The position numbers and the translations under genes were made by a program. The notes beneath the pieces are model-generated. The model made no database searches. It was not told the origin of the DNA and saw only the letters and a list, made by a program, of their open reading frames with translations. Positions 9,636 through 18,828 of a DNA stretch of 64,000 bases are shown here, one piece after another. The first letter of the stretch is position 1. Every line of letters starts with the position of its first letter. Source of the DNA: Ptychodera flava (taxonomy: Eukaryota > Hemichordata > Enteropneusta > Ptychoderidae); assembly GCF_041260155.1 (NCBI RefSeq), contig NC_091943.1, positions 18,333,283 through 18,397,282 of the forward strand. The letters are read 5' to 3'.

Positions 9636-11797
9636 CACACACACACACACTCACACACACACGGACAGACAGACAGACATCGCTATGACATTAGCTCACG
9701 TTTGTGAACGCGTGAGCTTAAAATGGACGGCGAACGGTCAAAGGTTGTCGAACTTCTGTGTGACGTATTCGTCTAATTCAATTACACATGCACAGCCACC
9801 ATACTCAAGAAAAAAAGATTTTACAGGCTACAACTGTGACCGATCATAGCATTACAATATGACATGAGTTGTGTTTGTGGTGAAATTAAACGAACACAGC
9901 TTTCTAGGACTTCGTATTGTAACACGTTTTTGCTGTGTCCGTGCTAGTCGTTTTAGGACAGTAAACATCCAATTATAATTAGTTTGTCATACTTGAGAGT
10001 TTGTCATTTCGATTCCTAGTGCACCAACCACGATCGTTGAGAATGCAGATATTGCAAGCTTATTATTAAGGGCACTTTAGAATCAATTATTATATATATT
10101 ACCATGCCCTGTCCATCGCACTTTAATTGGTCGACCTGAACAACCTGACTGCCCACAAATACACAGTATTGTTTGTTTACATGCCCTTGAATATGAATAA
10201 TATCGTAAACATAGTAACTTTACAGCTAAAACGAAAATTGTGATTTGTACAAAGATCATAATCAATCACAAAATAAAATGGAGCATTTGTGGGCCAAGTT
10301 TAGACACTTTAAAAAAAAATATCTACGGATTTGCAAAATGTTTGTAGCGTGCACTACTCACTTACAAGTTCTGGGGCCGCGTTGTCGTTCGCACTGAAAT
10401 TTACGTAAATTGTGACGGTGTTTTGGGGTTCGTTGAAAATATAATGGAAATAACAGACTCCGCGCTGACCATTAACGTTTATTTATGGGCGCGGGCGAGA
10501 GGAAAGCCAAAATTAACGGGCTCGGCAAGCCTCGCCCGTTCATTATTGGCTTTCCTCTCGCCCTTGCCCATAAATAAACGTTAATGGTAAGCGCGGATCG
10601 AGTCTGTTATTTCTATAATAAAACCATCGTTGTGCTTGCATATGGGCAGAAAGCCGAATAATGATGGTGTTTTGTCAGTGCAAACAGTTCAAGATCAAAG
10701 ACTATTTAGAGATTTAGCCGAGCGGTTCTCTCTGTGGCCTCTCCGCTAGGCGACTGATGCCGTATGTCGTGGGTTCGAACCCGATTGAAAACTAGTCGTA
10801 TTAACATACGCACCAGTCTGACTTACCAGCATTGTTCACAAGTATATCAACTCCCTGTGTGTGTATCTTTTTAATCACGGTGTAGAGCCTATCAATATCA
10901 TTCATGTCAGTCAGGTCAGCGGCAATATAGTCGACTGGAACATTCCATTTGCTGGAAACGGATAAACAAGTAATGAACGAGGATCGTCAATTGCGAATAC
11001 AGCAAGTGTAGGTCTAAAATGGAACATAGCATGGCGGACACGACATTTGCTGACGCTGATAGACAGACGTACAAATTTAGTCTTTTTGGCCTTCACTTCC
11101 CGTATTTATTGCTGCAGTTTGTGGTCGTGTCCCCTAACCTTTGATACTTTGTTAACGACCAATTTAGCCATTCCAGTATGGCTTGCGTTACTCAGTCTTT
11201 TTTTAAACATCAGGACAATCGTTTTTATTTTTACATTATTAATAATAATGGAACTGTGACATCTTCGTGTCTAGCGTACAGCCCCATTACTTGACATATC
11301 AGCCTATTAACGAAAATTCATTAAATATGCAAATCAGCAATAATTGAAGTGGTACTACTACATATCTTTGCATGCCATAACACTTCTGGAAGATCAACAT
11401 CTGTTAGTACCAAGTTTTATAAAATTTGATGCTGTATTTCTGAACATAGGCCACTAATAAGGAAAGTTCATTAAATATGCAAATTCGCTTTTAATTTGCA
11501 TGACACTGCTATGCATCTTTGTACAGTATTATGAGACCATTTGCTAAAGATCTATACCAAGTTTCATCAAATTTGCTGCAGTATTTATAGACATATCACT
11601 CGTGGTACACCTATAGTTCCTCACCTTTTCAAAGTAGTTTTCACATCCTCGGCCTTCTCTGGCTTACGACTTCCTGTCAAGACCAAGGAACACCCTCTCT
11701 TCGCAAGACTCTCAGCGATCGCAAAGCCAATGCCATCTCTGTTACTTGACCCTGTCACCAAGGCAACTTTGCCTTCCAGGGAGATCGATGACGACAT
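1029..11797 (-). CDS. SDR gene A, hydroxybutyrate dehydrogenase-like, catalytic residues missing
   Basis: Eight exons on the minus strand: 11625-11797, 10827-10951, 4247-4372, 3548-3651, 2651-2723, 2493-2533, 1755-1808, 1029-1121. They sum to 789 nt, open from ATG to TGA (262 residues). Seen in order: an N-terminal TGSSNRDGIG glycine motif, an AADL motif, ILVNNA, NITAPF, a KHGLNGLTK segment and the C-terminal GELVAFLCSP typical of D-3-hydroxybutyrate dehydrogenases, which interconvert 3-hydroxybutyrate and acetoacetate with NAD. All junctions are GT-AG and match gene B in phase. The catalytic Ser position is Ala151 and the catalytic Tyr position (YxxxK) is Ala164; Asn and Lys168 remain. A normal dehydrogenase reaction is therefore unlikely, and it may be a pseudoenzyme or a decaying copy. 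There is no signal peptide, so a cytosolic protein is likely. A possible AATAAA lies on the minus strand at 604-599. Confidence 0.82.
1329..1525. mobile_element. TTAA MITE family A, truncated copy
   Basis: Begins TTAAGGGATACAGTCGTCGG and follows the copies at 3970-4201 and 42341-42576 in the same orientation. The right end is missing. It lies in intron 7 of gene A. Confidence 0.7.
1755..1808 (-). CDS. SDR gene A exon 7
   Basis: 54 nt, phase 0 at both ends, bounded by CTTTCAG and GTAAGT. It encodes KQILLQYNPSGEFVKVQQ, equivalent to KQLLPKLNPSGKFIEPEH of gene B and to the LL..KQPSG.F..PE segment of the family. Confidence 0.84.
2061..2117. repeat. (AC)n microsatellite
   Basis: Nearly uninterrupted CA dinucleotides in intron 6 of gene A. 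Confidence 0.95.
2493..2533 (-). CDS. SDR gene A exon 6, shortened
   Basis: Encodes GSAEKLAVSYKEAE, matching KIAEDLGVSYED in gene B, and ends at a good donor (GTAAGT). The gene B exon has 62 nt; here an in-frame TAA upstream forces a start at the only nearby AG (2535-2534), giving 41 nt. The 21-nt loss keeps the frame. The acceptor is A-rich with a poor pyrimidine tract, so this boundary is the least certain of the gene. Confidence 0.6.
2651..2723 (-). CDS. SDR gene A exon 5
   Basis: 73 nt, bounded by TTGCAG and GTAAGT. It encodes ALESLGSGVTCNSICPSMV, which matches the VTCNAICPGWV block of hydroxybutyrate dehydrogenases. Compared with the gene B exon it has one base more, which shows that the gene B copy carries a deletion. 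Confidence 0.86.
3072..3183. repeat. Compound (ATA)n(AGA)n microsatellite
   Basis: About 20 ATA units pass directly into about 17 AGA units, a one-base change of unit, in intron 4 of gene A. Confidence 0.95.
3346..3490. repeat. (AC)n and degenerate CATA tract
   Basis: CA dinucleotides followed by imperfect CATA/CACA repeats, in intron 4 of gene A. Confidence 0.8.
3548..3651 (-). CDS. SDR gene A exon 4 (active-site exon, Ser and Tyr lost)
   Basis: 104 nt, as in gene B, bounded by TATATAG and GTAGGT. It encodes GRIINVSAINGLRG and then GIGAATSAKHGLNGLTK. Aligned without gaps to gene B, the catalytic Ser becomes Ala151 and the catalytic Tyr becomes Ala164, while Lys168 is kept. The exon is intact in frame and splice sites. 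Confidence 0.87.
3970..4201. mobile_element. TTAA MITE family A, complete copy
   Basis: 232 bp between TTAA at 3966-3969 and TTAA at 4202-4205. The left end AGGGACACAGTCGTC and the right end in CCGACGACAGGTTCCCT are imperfect inverted repeats. It is related to copies at 1329, 38363 and 42341 and lies in intron 3 of gene A, 45 bp past exon 3. Confidence 0.82.
4247..4372 (-). CDS. SDR gene A exon 3
   Basis: 126 nt, as in gene B, bounded by TTGTCAG and GTAAGT. It encodes the PPDIWERTLRINITAPF region, which carries the Asn of the SDR catalytic tetrad, then HLPDMKAKG. The residue completed at the exon 2/3 junction is Asp instead of the usual Gly of NNAG. Confidence 0.85.
4656..4828. mobile_element. 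TTAA MITE family C, left part
   Basis: Starts after TTAA (4652-4655) with GGTAGTATGCGCCTCG and resembles the complete copy at 54351-54566. It is interrupted at about 4828 by the start of a pearl-like element. Confidence 0.55.
4829..5540 (+). mobile_element. Pearl/DINE-like element, 5' part
   Basis: Starts ACCAGATATGAACTG and contains GCTCACGTGTTTCATTA, the same left module as at 8384 and 12039. Diverged internal repeats follow, with CATTAAATATG-type words. It runs into a different right module at 5541. Part of it (4931-4957) is the empty-site counterpart of the palindromic insertion at 12152. Confidence 0.65.
5541..5790 (-). mobile_element. Reverse-oriented right module with GTCT microsatellite
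   Basis: Begins with a near-perfect palindrome (5541-5569, arms ACCTCGC and GCGAGGT), then ATGTCGCAGCGATGTCTGTC, a GTCT array and CCATTTTCTCAAAAACGGCTG. This is the reverse complement of the right module seen at 7622-7915 and 13480-13743, with another hairpin sequence. Confidence 0.6.
5791..7621. other. Gene A intron 2 sequence, no feature recognised
   Basis: Noncoding sequence inside intron 2 of gene A. Apart from the inverted repeat at 6320-6385, I see no gene, exon or transposon end. Confidence 0.6.
6320..6385. repeat. Inverted repeat, 21-bp perfect arms
   Basis: Arms 6320-6340 and 6365-6385 are exact reverse complements (starting ACGTACGCAGTG), with a 24-nt loop. The ends contain ACGTACG. 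Confidence 0.85.
7622..7915 (+). mobile_element. Pearl/DINE-like right-end fragment
   Basis: Matches 13490-13743: a TTATGCAAATGAGCAAAA segment, a conserved stretch ending in TTTTTGAGATATCGG, a GACA array (7797-7870), CATATCGCTGCGACATATG-type sequence and a terminal CACGTG hairpin. It has no left module. Confidence 0.65.
8384..9717 (+). mobile_element. Pearl/DINE-like element with ~145-bp internal repeats
   Basis: Left module begins ACCAGATATGAACGG. The core has about six units of roughly 145 bp, each with a TAAATATGCAAATGA-like word (near 8588, 8728, 8876, 9017, 9162, 9307). Then come GACAGACA and CACA microsatellite, ATCGCTATGACAT and a terminal hairpin GCTCACG...CGTGAGC. No protein is encoded. 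It lies in intron 2 of gene A. Confidence 0.68.
9718..10446. other. Gene A intron 2 sequence, no feature recognised
   Basis: AT-rich intron sequence with no recognisable gene or repeat end. Confidence 0.6.
10447..10613. mobile_element. Foldback element, ~75-bp arms
   Basis: Begins GAAATAACAGACTC and ends GAGTCTGTTATTTC. The arms also share AACGTTTATTTATGGGC and GGCGAGAGGAAAGCC in inverse orientation around a short centre. TATAAT occurs at both flanks and may be the target duplication. It lies in intron 2 of gene A, 214 bp from exon 2. Confidence 0.75.
10708..10800 (+). repeat. tRNA-like sequence, probable SINE head or tRNA relic
   Basis: Has a Pol III A-box (TAGCCGAGCGG, 10715-10725) and B-box (GGTTCGAACC, 10772-10781) 46 bp apart, as in tRNAs. 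The acceptor stem halves do not pair and the T stem is imperfect, so a functional tRNA is unlikely. It lies just downstream of exon 2 of gene A in intron 2. Confidence 0.5.
10827..10951 (-). CDS. SDR gene A exon 2
   Basis: Bounded by TTTCCAG and GTAAGT. It is 125 nt, exactly as in gene B. It encodes VDYIAADLTD (adenine-binding acidic region) and ends with VDILVNNAG, the SDR NNAG motif, with the last G split across the intron. Confidence 0.88.
11281..11610 (+). mobile_element. Pearl-like core repeat fragment
   Basis: Two units with CATTAAATATGCAAAT and the CAAGTTT...AAATTTG phrase of the pearl-like core, without either end module. It fills most of intron 1 of gene A next to its donor. Confidence 0.55.
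11625..11797 (-). CDS. SDR gene A exon 1
   Basis: Starts at ATG (11797-11795) and encodes the first beta strand and the nucleotide-binding glycine motif (TGSSNRDGIGFAIA), then LTGSRK. It ends after two bases of a codon before GTGAGG. A pyrimidine-rich tract followed by CAAG lies just before the ATG, so an upstream 5' UTR exon is possible. Confidence 0.88.
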
Positions 11798-12038
11798 GTT
11801 CTTGAAGATAAGGAAGCGGATTTAGTATTAGGGTATTGCTAGTCTTATTAAGCGATGGGCCTCTAGATATCCGTGTACGAGCGAACTTAATGCCTATTTT
11901 GTACGTTTAACACGATTGAAACTAATTTGGGATAATTGGATTCAAACTTTTCAGATTTTCCAAAAATGTTAGGCGGCCTATAGCTGAGTTTTGCATGTAC
12001 TATTACAAATTACTCATCAAAGCAAGTATATAACTTAA

Positions 12039-13743
12039 CCAGATATGAACTGTAAATGCTCACGTGTTTCATTATATATTGTAGTTACGTGTAAATTTGA
12101 ACCTTTGCAACATGTTTGCAACTTCATTGAAATAATTATGATCAACATAATCACAGGTTATCGTAACGTTGCTTGGATAGTCGTTCGAGGCGGGCGGCCG
12201 CAGGTAAACGGCATGTAAACGGCGACCTCTGGCCGCCCGCCTCGAACGACTATCCAAGCAACGTTACGATAACCTGTGAACATAATAAACAATATTAACC
12301 ACAGATTAACTCTATAGGTCATTAAGTATTCAAATATGTAATTAGCTGAAATAAAAATAATTGATTTCTTTGACTGCTATCATTGTATCACCACTTTATA
12401 TAGCAAGTGTAATTAATTGCCTTTGGTGAAGTCCTTCAAACTATATATTCCAAACTTTGAAAGCTCATTAGATATGCAAACCATAAATTAGCTGACATGA
12501 AAACTTAAGTGCGAAATGATTCCAATATTGGTATAACCAGGTATAATCATCAATGTACATAGCATGTTATGCCAACTTTGATCAAATAAATCCAAGTATA
12601 TATCCCTAATTAGGAAAGTTAATTAAATACACACATTAGGAATTGGCTGAAGCAAAAATGCTTATTGCTTTTCAATAATGTTAGCCTACATAATAGTATC
12701 TTTAATGTACATAGCAAGTTTCATCAATTTTGGTTATGTAAATCCAAATACCCCGGTATATATCCCTAATTTCAAAAATTCATTAAATATGCAAATTAGG
12801 AGCTGGATGAAGTAAAAATGCTTAATGACTTTCAATAATGTCGTATCGTGGCATCTTTAATGTACATAGCAAGTTTTGTCAACTTTGGTTTAGTCAATAC
12901 AGATAAATATCCCCGATTATGAAAGTTCATTAAATATGCAAATAAGGAATTGGCTATAGTTTAAATGCTTAGTGACTTTCAATAATGTTCTATCATAGTA
13001 TCTTTAATGTACATAGCCAGTTTCATCAACTTTGGTCTCGTCAAATCAGATAAATACCCCTAATTAGGAAAGTTCATAAAATATGCAAATTAGGAATTGG
13101 CTGATGTAAAAATGCTGAATTACATTTAACAATGTTCTATCATAGTATCTTCAATGCACATAGCAAGTTTCATCAATTTTGGTCATGTAACTTCAAATAT
13201 ATATCCTTAATTTCAAAAATTCATTAAATATGCAAATTGGGATTTGGATGTAGTAAAAATGCTTAATGACTTTCAATAAGGTTAAATCATAGTATCTTCA
13301 ATATGCATACCAAGTTTTGTCAATTTTGATCGAGTAAATTTAGATATATAATCCTAATTAGGAAATTTCATTAAACATGCAAATTAGTAATTATCTTTCA
13401 CGTCACCCCTTAATATCTTTCAAAGCTGATATATCTTGGTGTGATCAACATTTGTGGCGAATTTCATCAAATTGTGTGCGGTCGTTGTCAATATATATCA
13501 GTTTTTTCTAAAATCATTAATTATGCAAATGAGCAAAAAAGTAAGCAAGCCACACCCACCAAAAACTAATCAGTTCTTGCCATTTGCAAACTAAATCTAT
13601 GTACCAGATTTGAATCTGATCTGATGAGCCATTTTTGAGATATTGAGTACACAGACAGACAGACAGACAGACATACACACACACAAACACACAGACAGAC
13701 AGACATCGCTGCGACATATGCCCACGTGTGTCAACACGTGAGC
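12039..13743 (+). mobile_element. Pearl/DINE-like element, most complete copy
   Basis: Left module CCAGATATGAACTG, then a core of units of about 146 bp (TAAATATGCAAATTAGG near 12785, 12930, 13078, 13224, 13371), a right module with TTATGCAAATGAGC, a GACA/CACA microsatellite, ATCGCTGCGACATATG and the hairpin CACGTG...CACGTG at the end. The boundaries come from the family D copy at 54091, which lacks it. This left module, core repeat, tetranucleotide and hairpin order is known from pearl elements of molluscs and DINE-1, thought to be Helentron-related. No transposase was seen. Confidence 0.72.
12152..12278. mobile_element. Palindromic MITE with 8-bp target duplication (hAT-like)
   Basis: Two perfect 48-bp arms (12152-12199 and 12231-12278, beginning CACAGGTTATCGTAACG) flank a 31-nt loop. 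AACATAAT is duplicated at 12144-12151 and 12279-12286. The paralogous element at 4931-4957 has a single AACATAAT and no insert. Eight-base duplications are typical of the hAT superfamily. GC content is much higher than in the surroundings. Confidence 0.88.
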
Positions 13744-13831
13744 AAAAAAGGAAAGCAGATGGGCCTACATTTGCAGCTTCAATATACATTACTTCACCAT
13801 CCAATTATCCAAAATTAGTTCCAACCGTGTT

Positions 13832-16800
13832 GTTTTTCTTCTTTTGTTTTGTGCCGCTTGTTGTTGCTAGGGCGAGGGAGGGGTGGTGCTTTTTGGTTAG
13901 GGGGATCGTCACGAGAATGAGCAAGTCAAGTGAGAGTTGGGTATTTTGAGATTAACAATTAGGTAGTTTTTTACTTTTTTCTGGTTTTCCTTGGGGGTCA
14001 CTTGCAGCAAAGAAATCACTCAAGGCAACTCCTTTTTCAACATAATGACAATATGATGTCCACATTCTTTATTTTTCATTCCTCAAACTGGCCGCGGAAT
14101 GTTTCTTCAAGATTCAAGCTCTTGCAAAATCAAGCTATGTCCTTTAGTTTGTTTTCGAAAGTCATATCCCAAACCACTGAACCTCGTGGTGGCGTACAGC
14201 GGTATTCTCAAGAAACACTACTTATGTTCACCTTAGAGCTCTGCCTCGGTCGTTTGTCAACATTGTTTTTGAGTAGCTCTCAAGGCAATATTACTTAAAG
14301 GGAGGGGGTCGTCCAGTCTGCGGTACGCGACTTTCGTGTTGATAAACAGTCTCTTCCCGCAAATTGGCGATGGATTGCAAGCAAATGTGAAGGAAATTCA
14401 GCATTTTATGCATGTTCATAGTTCACCAGTTTTACTGCTTTCCAATCACTGCAAGACTATGCCAATTAAACTTTGTTTACAGCACAAGGATTCTTGGGAT
14501 ATGCCCGGATATGTTGTACATTGCAATATACCCATCGTATGAGTTCCCTACGCACAGCCGCAGACGGGGCGACCCCTTCCTTTAAAACAGTGAAGTCTAT
14601 GGTTAAGGCAGCTCCGCAAGTTTTGTCGAGGCAAACGTTTAATAGTCAGGCCAAAAAAATAAAAAATAAAAATAAATTGCACTGTTTCGACAACATGGTT
14701 TTCAAAAATAGAGTAGGTAGGTCAACAGGAATTTTTTTCCGAAATGTGTTTTTTAATATTCATTTTTCAGGGGTCCAGGGCGGTCAAACACTTGCCACAA
14801 CATTTCCACAAAAATGTATCATACATTCCGAAAAGGAAAAAACATAAAGACATCCTCGTTTAAGCAAAAATCAAATGCCAAGTAACGAACGCTTGATTTT
14901 TACGGATTTTTCTTTTTTTACTTTCGTGTTTACGTAGCTCTAAAAAGTTTATGATCAAAAGGTAAAAATAGGGTAGGTCGGGTTATCGGAACAGCACAAT
15001 GTTTTTTTGTTCGGCCTTTCCCAAAGAGTAATATGAAAAGCGAATCAATATTTCTAGGTGAAATTACAATATCACAATTGTTGTTCACATCTACACTTTC
15101 AAACACTCTATTGTAATCAACTACATTTGCATCAATTGTGAACACTTATAGGAACACAGATTTAGTTTGTTTAGTATTGTAAAATATATTCGCAGTTTTC
15201 CAATAGTGAAATTTGTATCAATGAAATTCCAAAGTCGAATTTTTTGTACACATAATGCACTTATTGTAATCAAGTACATTCATGCCAATTATGTAACATC
15301 TATATATGCATAGATATTGCTAGTTTTGTAGTAACTGTTGAAAAAATCATTCATAGTTTTCTCATAGACTCCCATGTATATTTAATCCACATTTTCGATG
15401 TAATCCAAAAATCGAATTTCTTGTGCTCACATGCACATTTTTACCTCCCACTTCAAGGAAAGTACATTTACATATATTATAAAAACATATATAAAAGTAC
15501 TGATATAGCTTGTTTTGTAGGTGAAAATTGTTAAGAGTTGCCCAATAGACTCCCATGTACATTATGGTTTGATATCTATTGTCGAAGCACACTACGTAGC
15601 TTCTAATAGTTGCGCAAAAAAATGTTGACCCTCCCTAAGGCATGCGTGAAATTTCATGACCCTTCTAAAATGCTTGTCCGGAAAATTGCGACCAATCTCC
15701 CAAAAAACACCGTCCTCCCTCCACCCCCTGTCATCTCTGTAGTCTCTAACTCGCCACTGAGAGGTACATGTGACTTCTGACGTGTTAAATAAATGTTATA
15801 GTAAACGATGGGCGGAGCTGACAAGAATAATGTATATTATTATACATCTACCATCGAGAAAAATAGAATTTGCGTGCGCTAAACAGCCGTACGGAATGCC
15901 CGTTCCGTAACACGTACGGTTTCAAGGCGACCCATCCCCTGCGGCTGTGTCTGCGCGTTCACTGTTGAACGGTTTCAAGTGGCTCATTGGACGAGTGCCA
16001 GAACATGTCTCGCCCGTAACGTGTGTAGTGCACGCACACTATCCAGAATTTTCAGAAGCGCGTCCGAGATAGCGTTCCACACTTGCGCTATAAATCGGAA
16101 GAAAATTGTTGACATTGCACGAAAAGGGTCATTACTCTGACGATTTGATGCCCCAGTCACGAATATCAGATGTATAATAATAAGGTTATTACGAAAATAC
16201 CGCAAAGGTTAACGTTGCACTCGGACATTGGCGCCACGCATCGCCCTCCGCTTCGCTTTGGGCGATACGCTGCGACATTATCCTCGCGCATCCTTTGCGG
16301 TATTTTCGTAATAACCTCATAATATTCCATATGGCATGTTGTTGTCTATACCTGCAATGATAACAAGTCTTCCGCAAAAATAGTCAGATCGCCGAGGGAA
16401 TGTTCATCGATTATTGTCAGCGGTCAATACGTTGACAAATCCAACAAATTTTCTCTAATAATGGCGCAGCCAGACAGTTTTGTCATCTTTTGAAGAAGAG
16501 GTCATCAATATTTGGGGTGGCTTCATTTGGATGTAAATAGACTTTGACAGAGTCACGATAAGAAGTTGCCGCCCACCCATGCATGCGCCCCTTTATGTAC
16601 TGTTGTACGCCATGCTTGACCTTTAATCGCCATGCTTGGTGCAGCTTGACCTTTGAGGGTCATTCACTTTGACCATTTTATCAGATGACTTTGTTACTGT
16701 CCAAGATGCCTCAATGGAATGAGCATAATGTAGAAATATTGCACTGATGTAAGTAGGACAAGGTCACCGCATTCTGGATCTTTACATTTCGTTTAAATTG

Positions 16801-18828
16801 ATGATAACAAACAATTGACCCTGAGACAAAAGTGCAGTTTTTGTGTCCTTATCACATGTAATGGCTATTTTAGTGAAAAAAGCGCAAACTATTTACAGGG
16901 CCGATAGTTATAGTCCCTGAGGACACATTAAAACAGTGTTCATCATAGAGATGTAGTATTTGTACGCCGTGAGAAGAAATTGAAAGAGAGTCAAACGGGA
17001 ATGTAGTCCATGGAAGTTAGTCAGAGGAGTCTGGCGCCATTTTGGAAGCCGTAACGCGTAATTCATCTCTGTCAATGTGATGTATGATAAAAAATAACAA
17101 CCCGCTAGCAGCACTGTACGCACCACAGTACATGCACCTGGTTCCTTAACTTTGCATGTAGACTCACACTTCCACTCTGTTCAATGCAGCGATTTGGACG
17201 AAATCACACCCTCTGCAAGCCTCACTGGAGATGAGCGACAGTCATGCACCCGGATTGACCCCGTGAGGTCACCAACGTGTCGTTGGGTGATGTGGATATC
17301 ACTTCACTGGGTACAGCGAACGCGGCATTGGCGTGTTTAATAATTACCGACAAAATAAATATTATGTATCACAGTCAATGAGTGACCCTGTATGTATGAA
17401 AGATTTTCAAAACACAGCCTTAAGGTGCCAGTGTGTAAACTCTATATCAAAGAAAACAGTCCTTATCAGTTGATTGCCCACCGTATAATCTCCTCGATTG
17501 AGTTATTGCTCCCGATCACTAACATATAACTAGCAGTATAAAATCAGAACGTAGGCAAAAGATTGACTCTCTGAGCAGAAGCGTGAAGAGAACTGCTTTT
17601 TTGTTTAGACGAAACGTAAATGATGCTGATTGGACGCAGGTAACTTTCGATGGAAAACACATACAAAACGTGTATACTAGACTGCGGTGTAATTGGGTTA
17701 GATTGTGCAGACAGACAGAGTTCCTTTTCACCTTGTTCTCTTGTTGATTTACTCCTCGGTGTACCTGACGAACAGATGGCACAACTACTGTTTGTTTTCC
17801 TCCGGATGGCAGCCCTATAGCTAAACTGGGACACAGTAAATTTGGTCAGCGTTTGCCGAGCATTCTTAAACAATAATCATGCATTGCTTGTCGAAACATT
17901 CTTCATTCACACATTGCCCGGATAGTCAGCCTGTTATAGCAGTGTTTGCCACTATTTATACAACTATTTCTTTTAACATACTGTTTGCACTTTTTTCTTG
18001 GAAGAATGTGAAGTGCAGTTATTCATAGTGCCAACGTACACTAACAGACCAGCAGTATAGAGGGTTGCAACGTGACGGATCCTGAGGAAGACCATTTCCA
18101 ATATTTAACTTTAAACAAGAGTCCTCTTCAATAGTGAGACAGTCGTGACAGATCGGATGGACCCATCGACATGATCGATATTTCACTTATGTCATCAAAT
18201 AAAGCTACCAGAGGGTTGAGCAATCTCACACATAAGTCATTGCGGAGATAACATGGCAGTAAAATGGCTGATTTCGCGATACTGCTAGAAGAAATGCTCT
18301 CAGCCTGCAATTAAACTATACCATTCTAATGTACTTTGAACAATATTAAATACTTTAAGTATCTATCCTACCTCTACGTTATTAAAGTTTCCATCTCGCT
18401 CAGCTTAGCTTTCCCTCTTTTCCAGCTCCGGACCAGGAAACCTATCAGCTTGCACATTTCCCTGTAAATGCCCCCACCTGCCCTCTACTTGCCGCAAGCT
18501 TTCCTCCTCCCTGTCAGCCATGTGTTGTGTCCACTAGCAAACGAATTATTAAAATTGCCTGCCCATCTAAAAAAGAAATTACTTGCGAACGCTGTTCTTT
18601 TGTGAACAGTTTTGTCGACTGCCCCTACAATATCAACATTACGCAAAGGAAAATAAATATTTTTCGCTGGGCAATTGTACTCCATGTATAAGTCGGTTGC
18701 ATGTGAGAAAGGTGGTTGTCATTTACTTTATTGATTCAGAAGTAAAACCTTTTGAAAAATCCACATCTCTTTAGATGACTAGTTTGTCTTTTGTCAAGAG
18801 TGATAAACTCTAGAGCCACGCAGAATCA
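13832..18828. other. Intergenic region between the divergent SDR genes, no gene seen
   Basis: AT-rich sequence with short homopolymer runs. Only small uncharacterised open frames occur, without recognisable domains or splice context. Similar phrases with TAGGGTAGGT occur near 14705 and 14970. The only clear structure is the foldback at 16183-16317. Promoters of both genes could lie in or next to this region. Confidence 0.6.
16183..16317. mobile_element. Foldback MITE, 26-bp perfect arms
   Basis: Arms 16183-16208 and 16292-16317 (starting AGGTTATTACGAAAATACC) are exact reverse complements. Inside is a second GC-rich inverted repeat (GCATCGCCC and GGGCGATACGC). ATAAT-rich flanks prevent a safe target-site call. 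Confidence 0.78.

Larger units (their letters stand above)
11909..13831. mobile_element. TTAA MITE family D, split by a later insertion
   Basis: The outer parts 11909-12038 and 13744-13831 together match the uninterrupted copy at 54091-54303. The ends are inverted repeats beginning CACGATTG with TAATTTGGGATAATTGG. TTAA precedes the left end. It lies 5' of gene A. Confidence 0.65.

Noticed and set aside
10708..10800. Functional tRNA gene
   Set aside because: Acceptor halves do not pair and the T stem has mismatches.
14473..14847. 124-residue plus-strand frame in the intergenic region
   Set aside because: Low-complexity Lys/Asn-rich stretches over A and T runs; no homology recognised.
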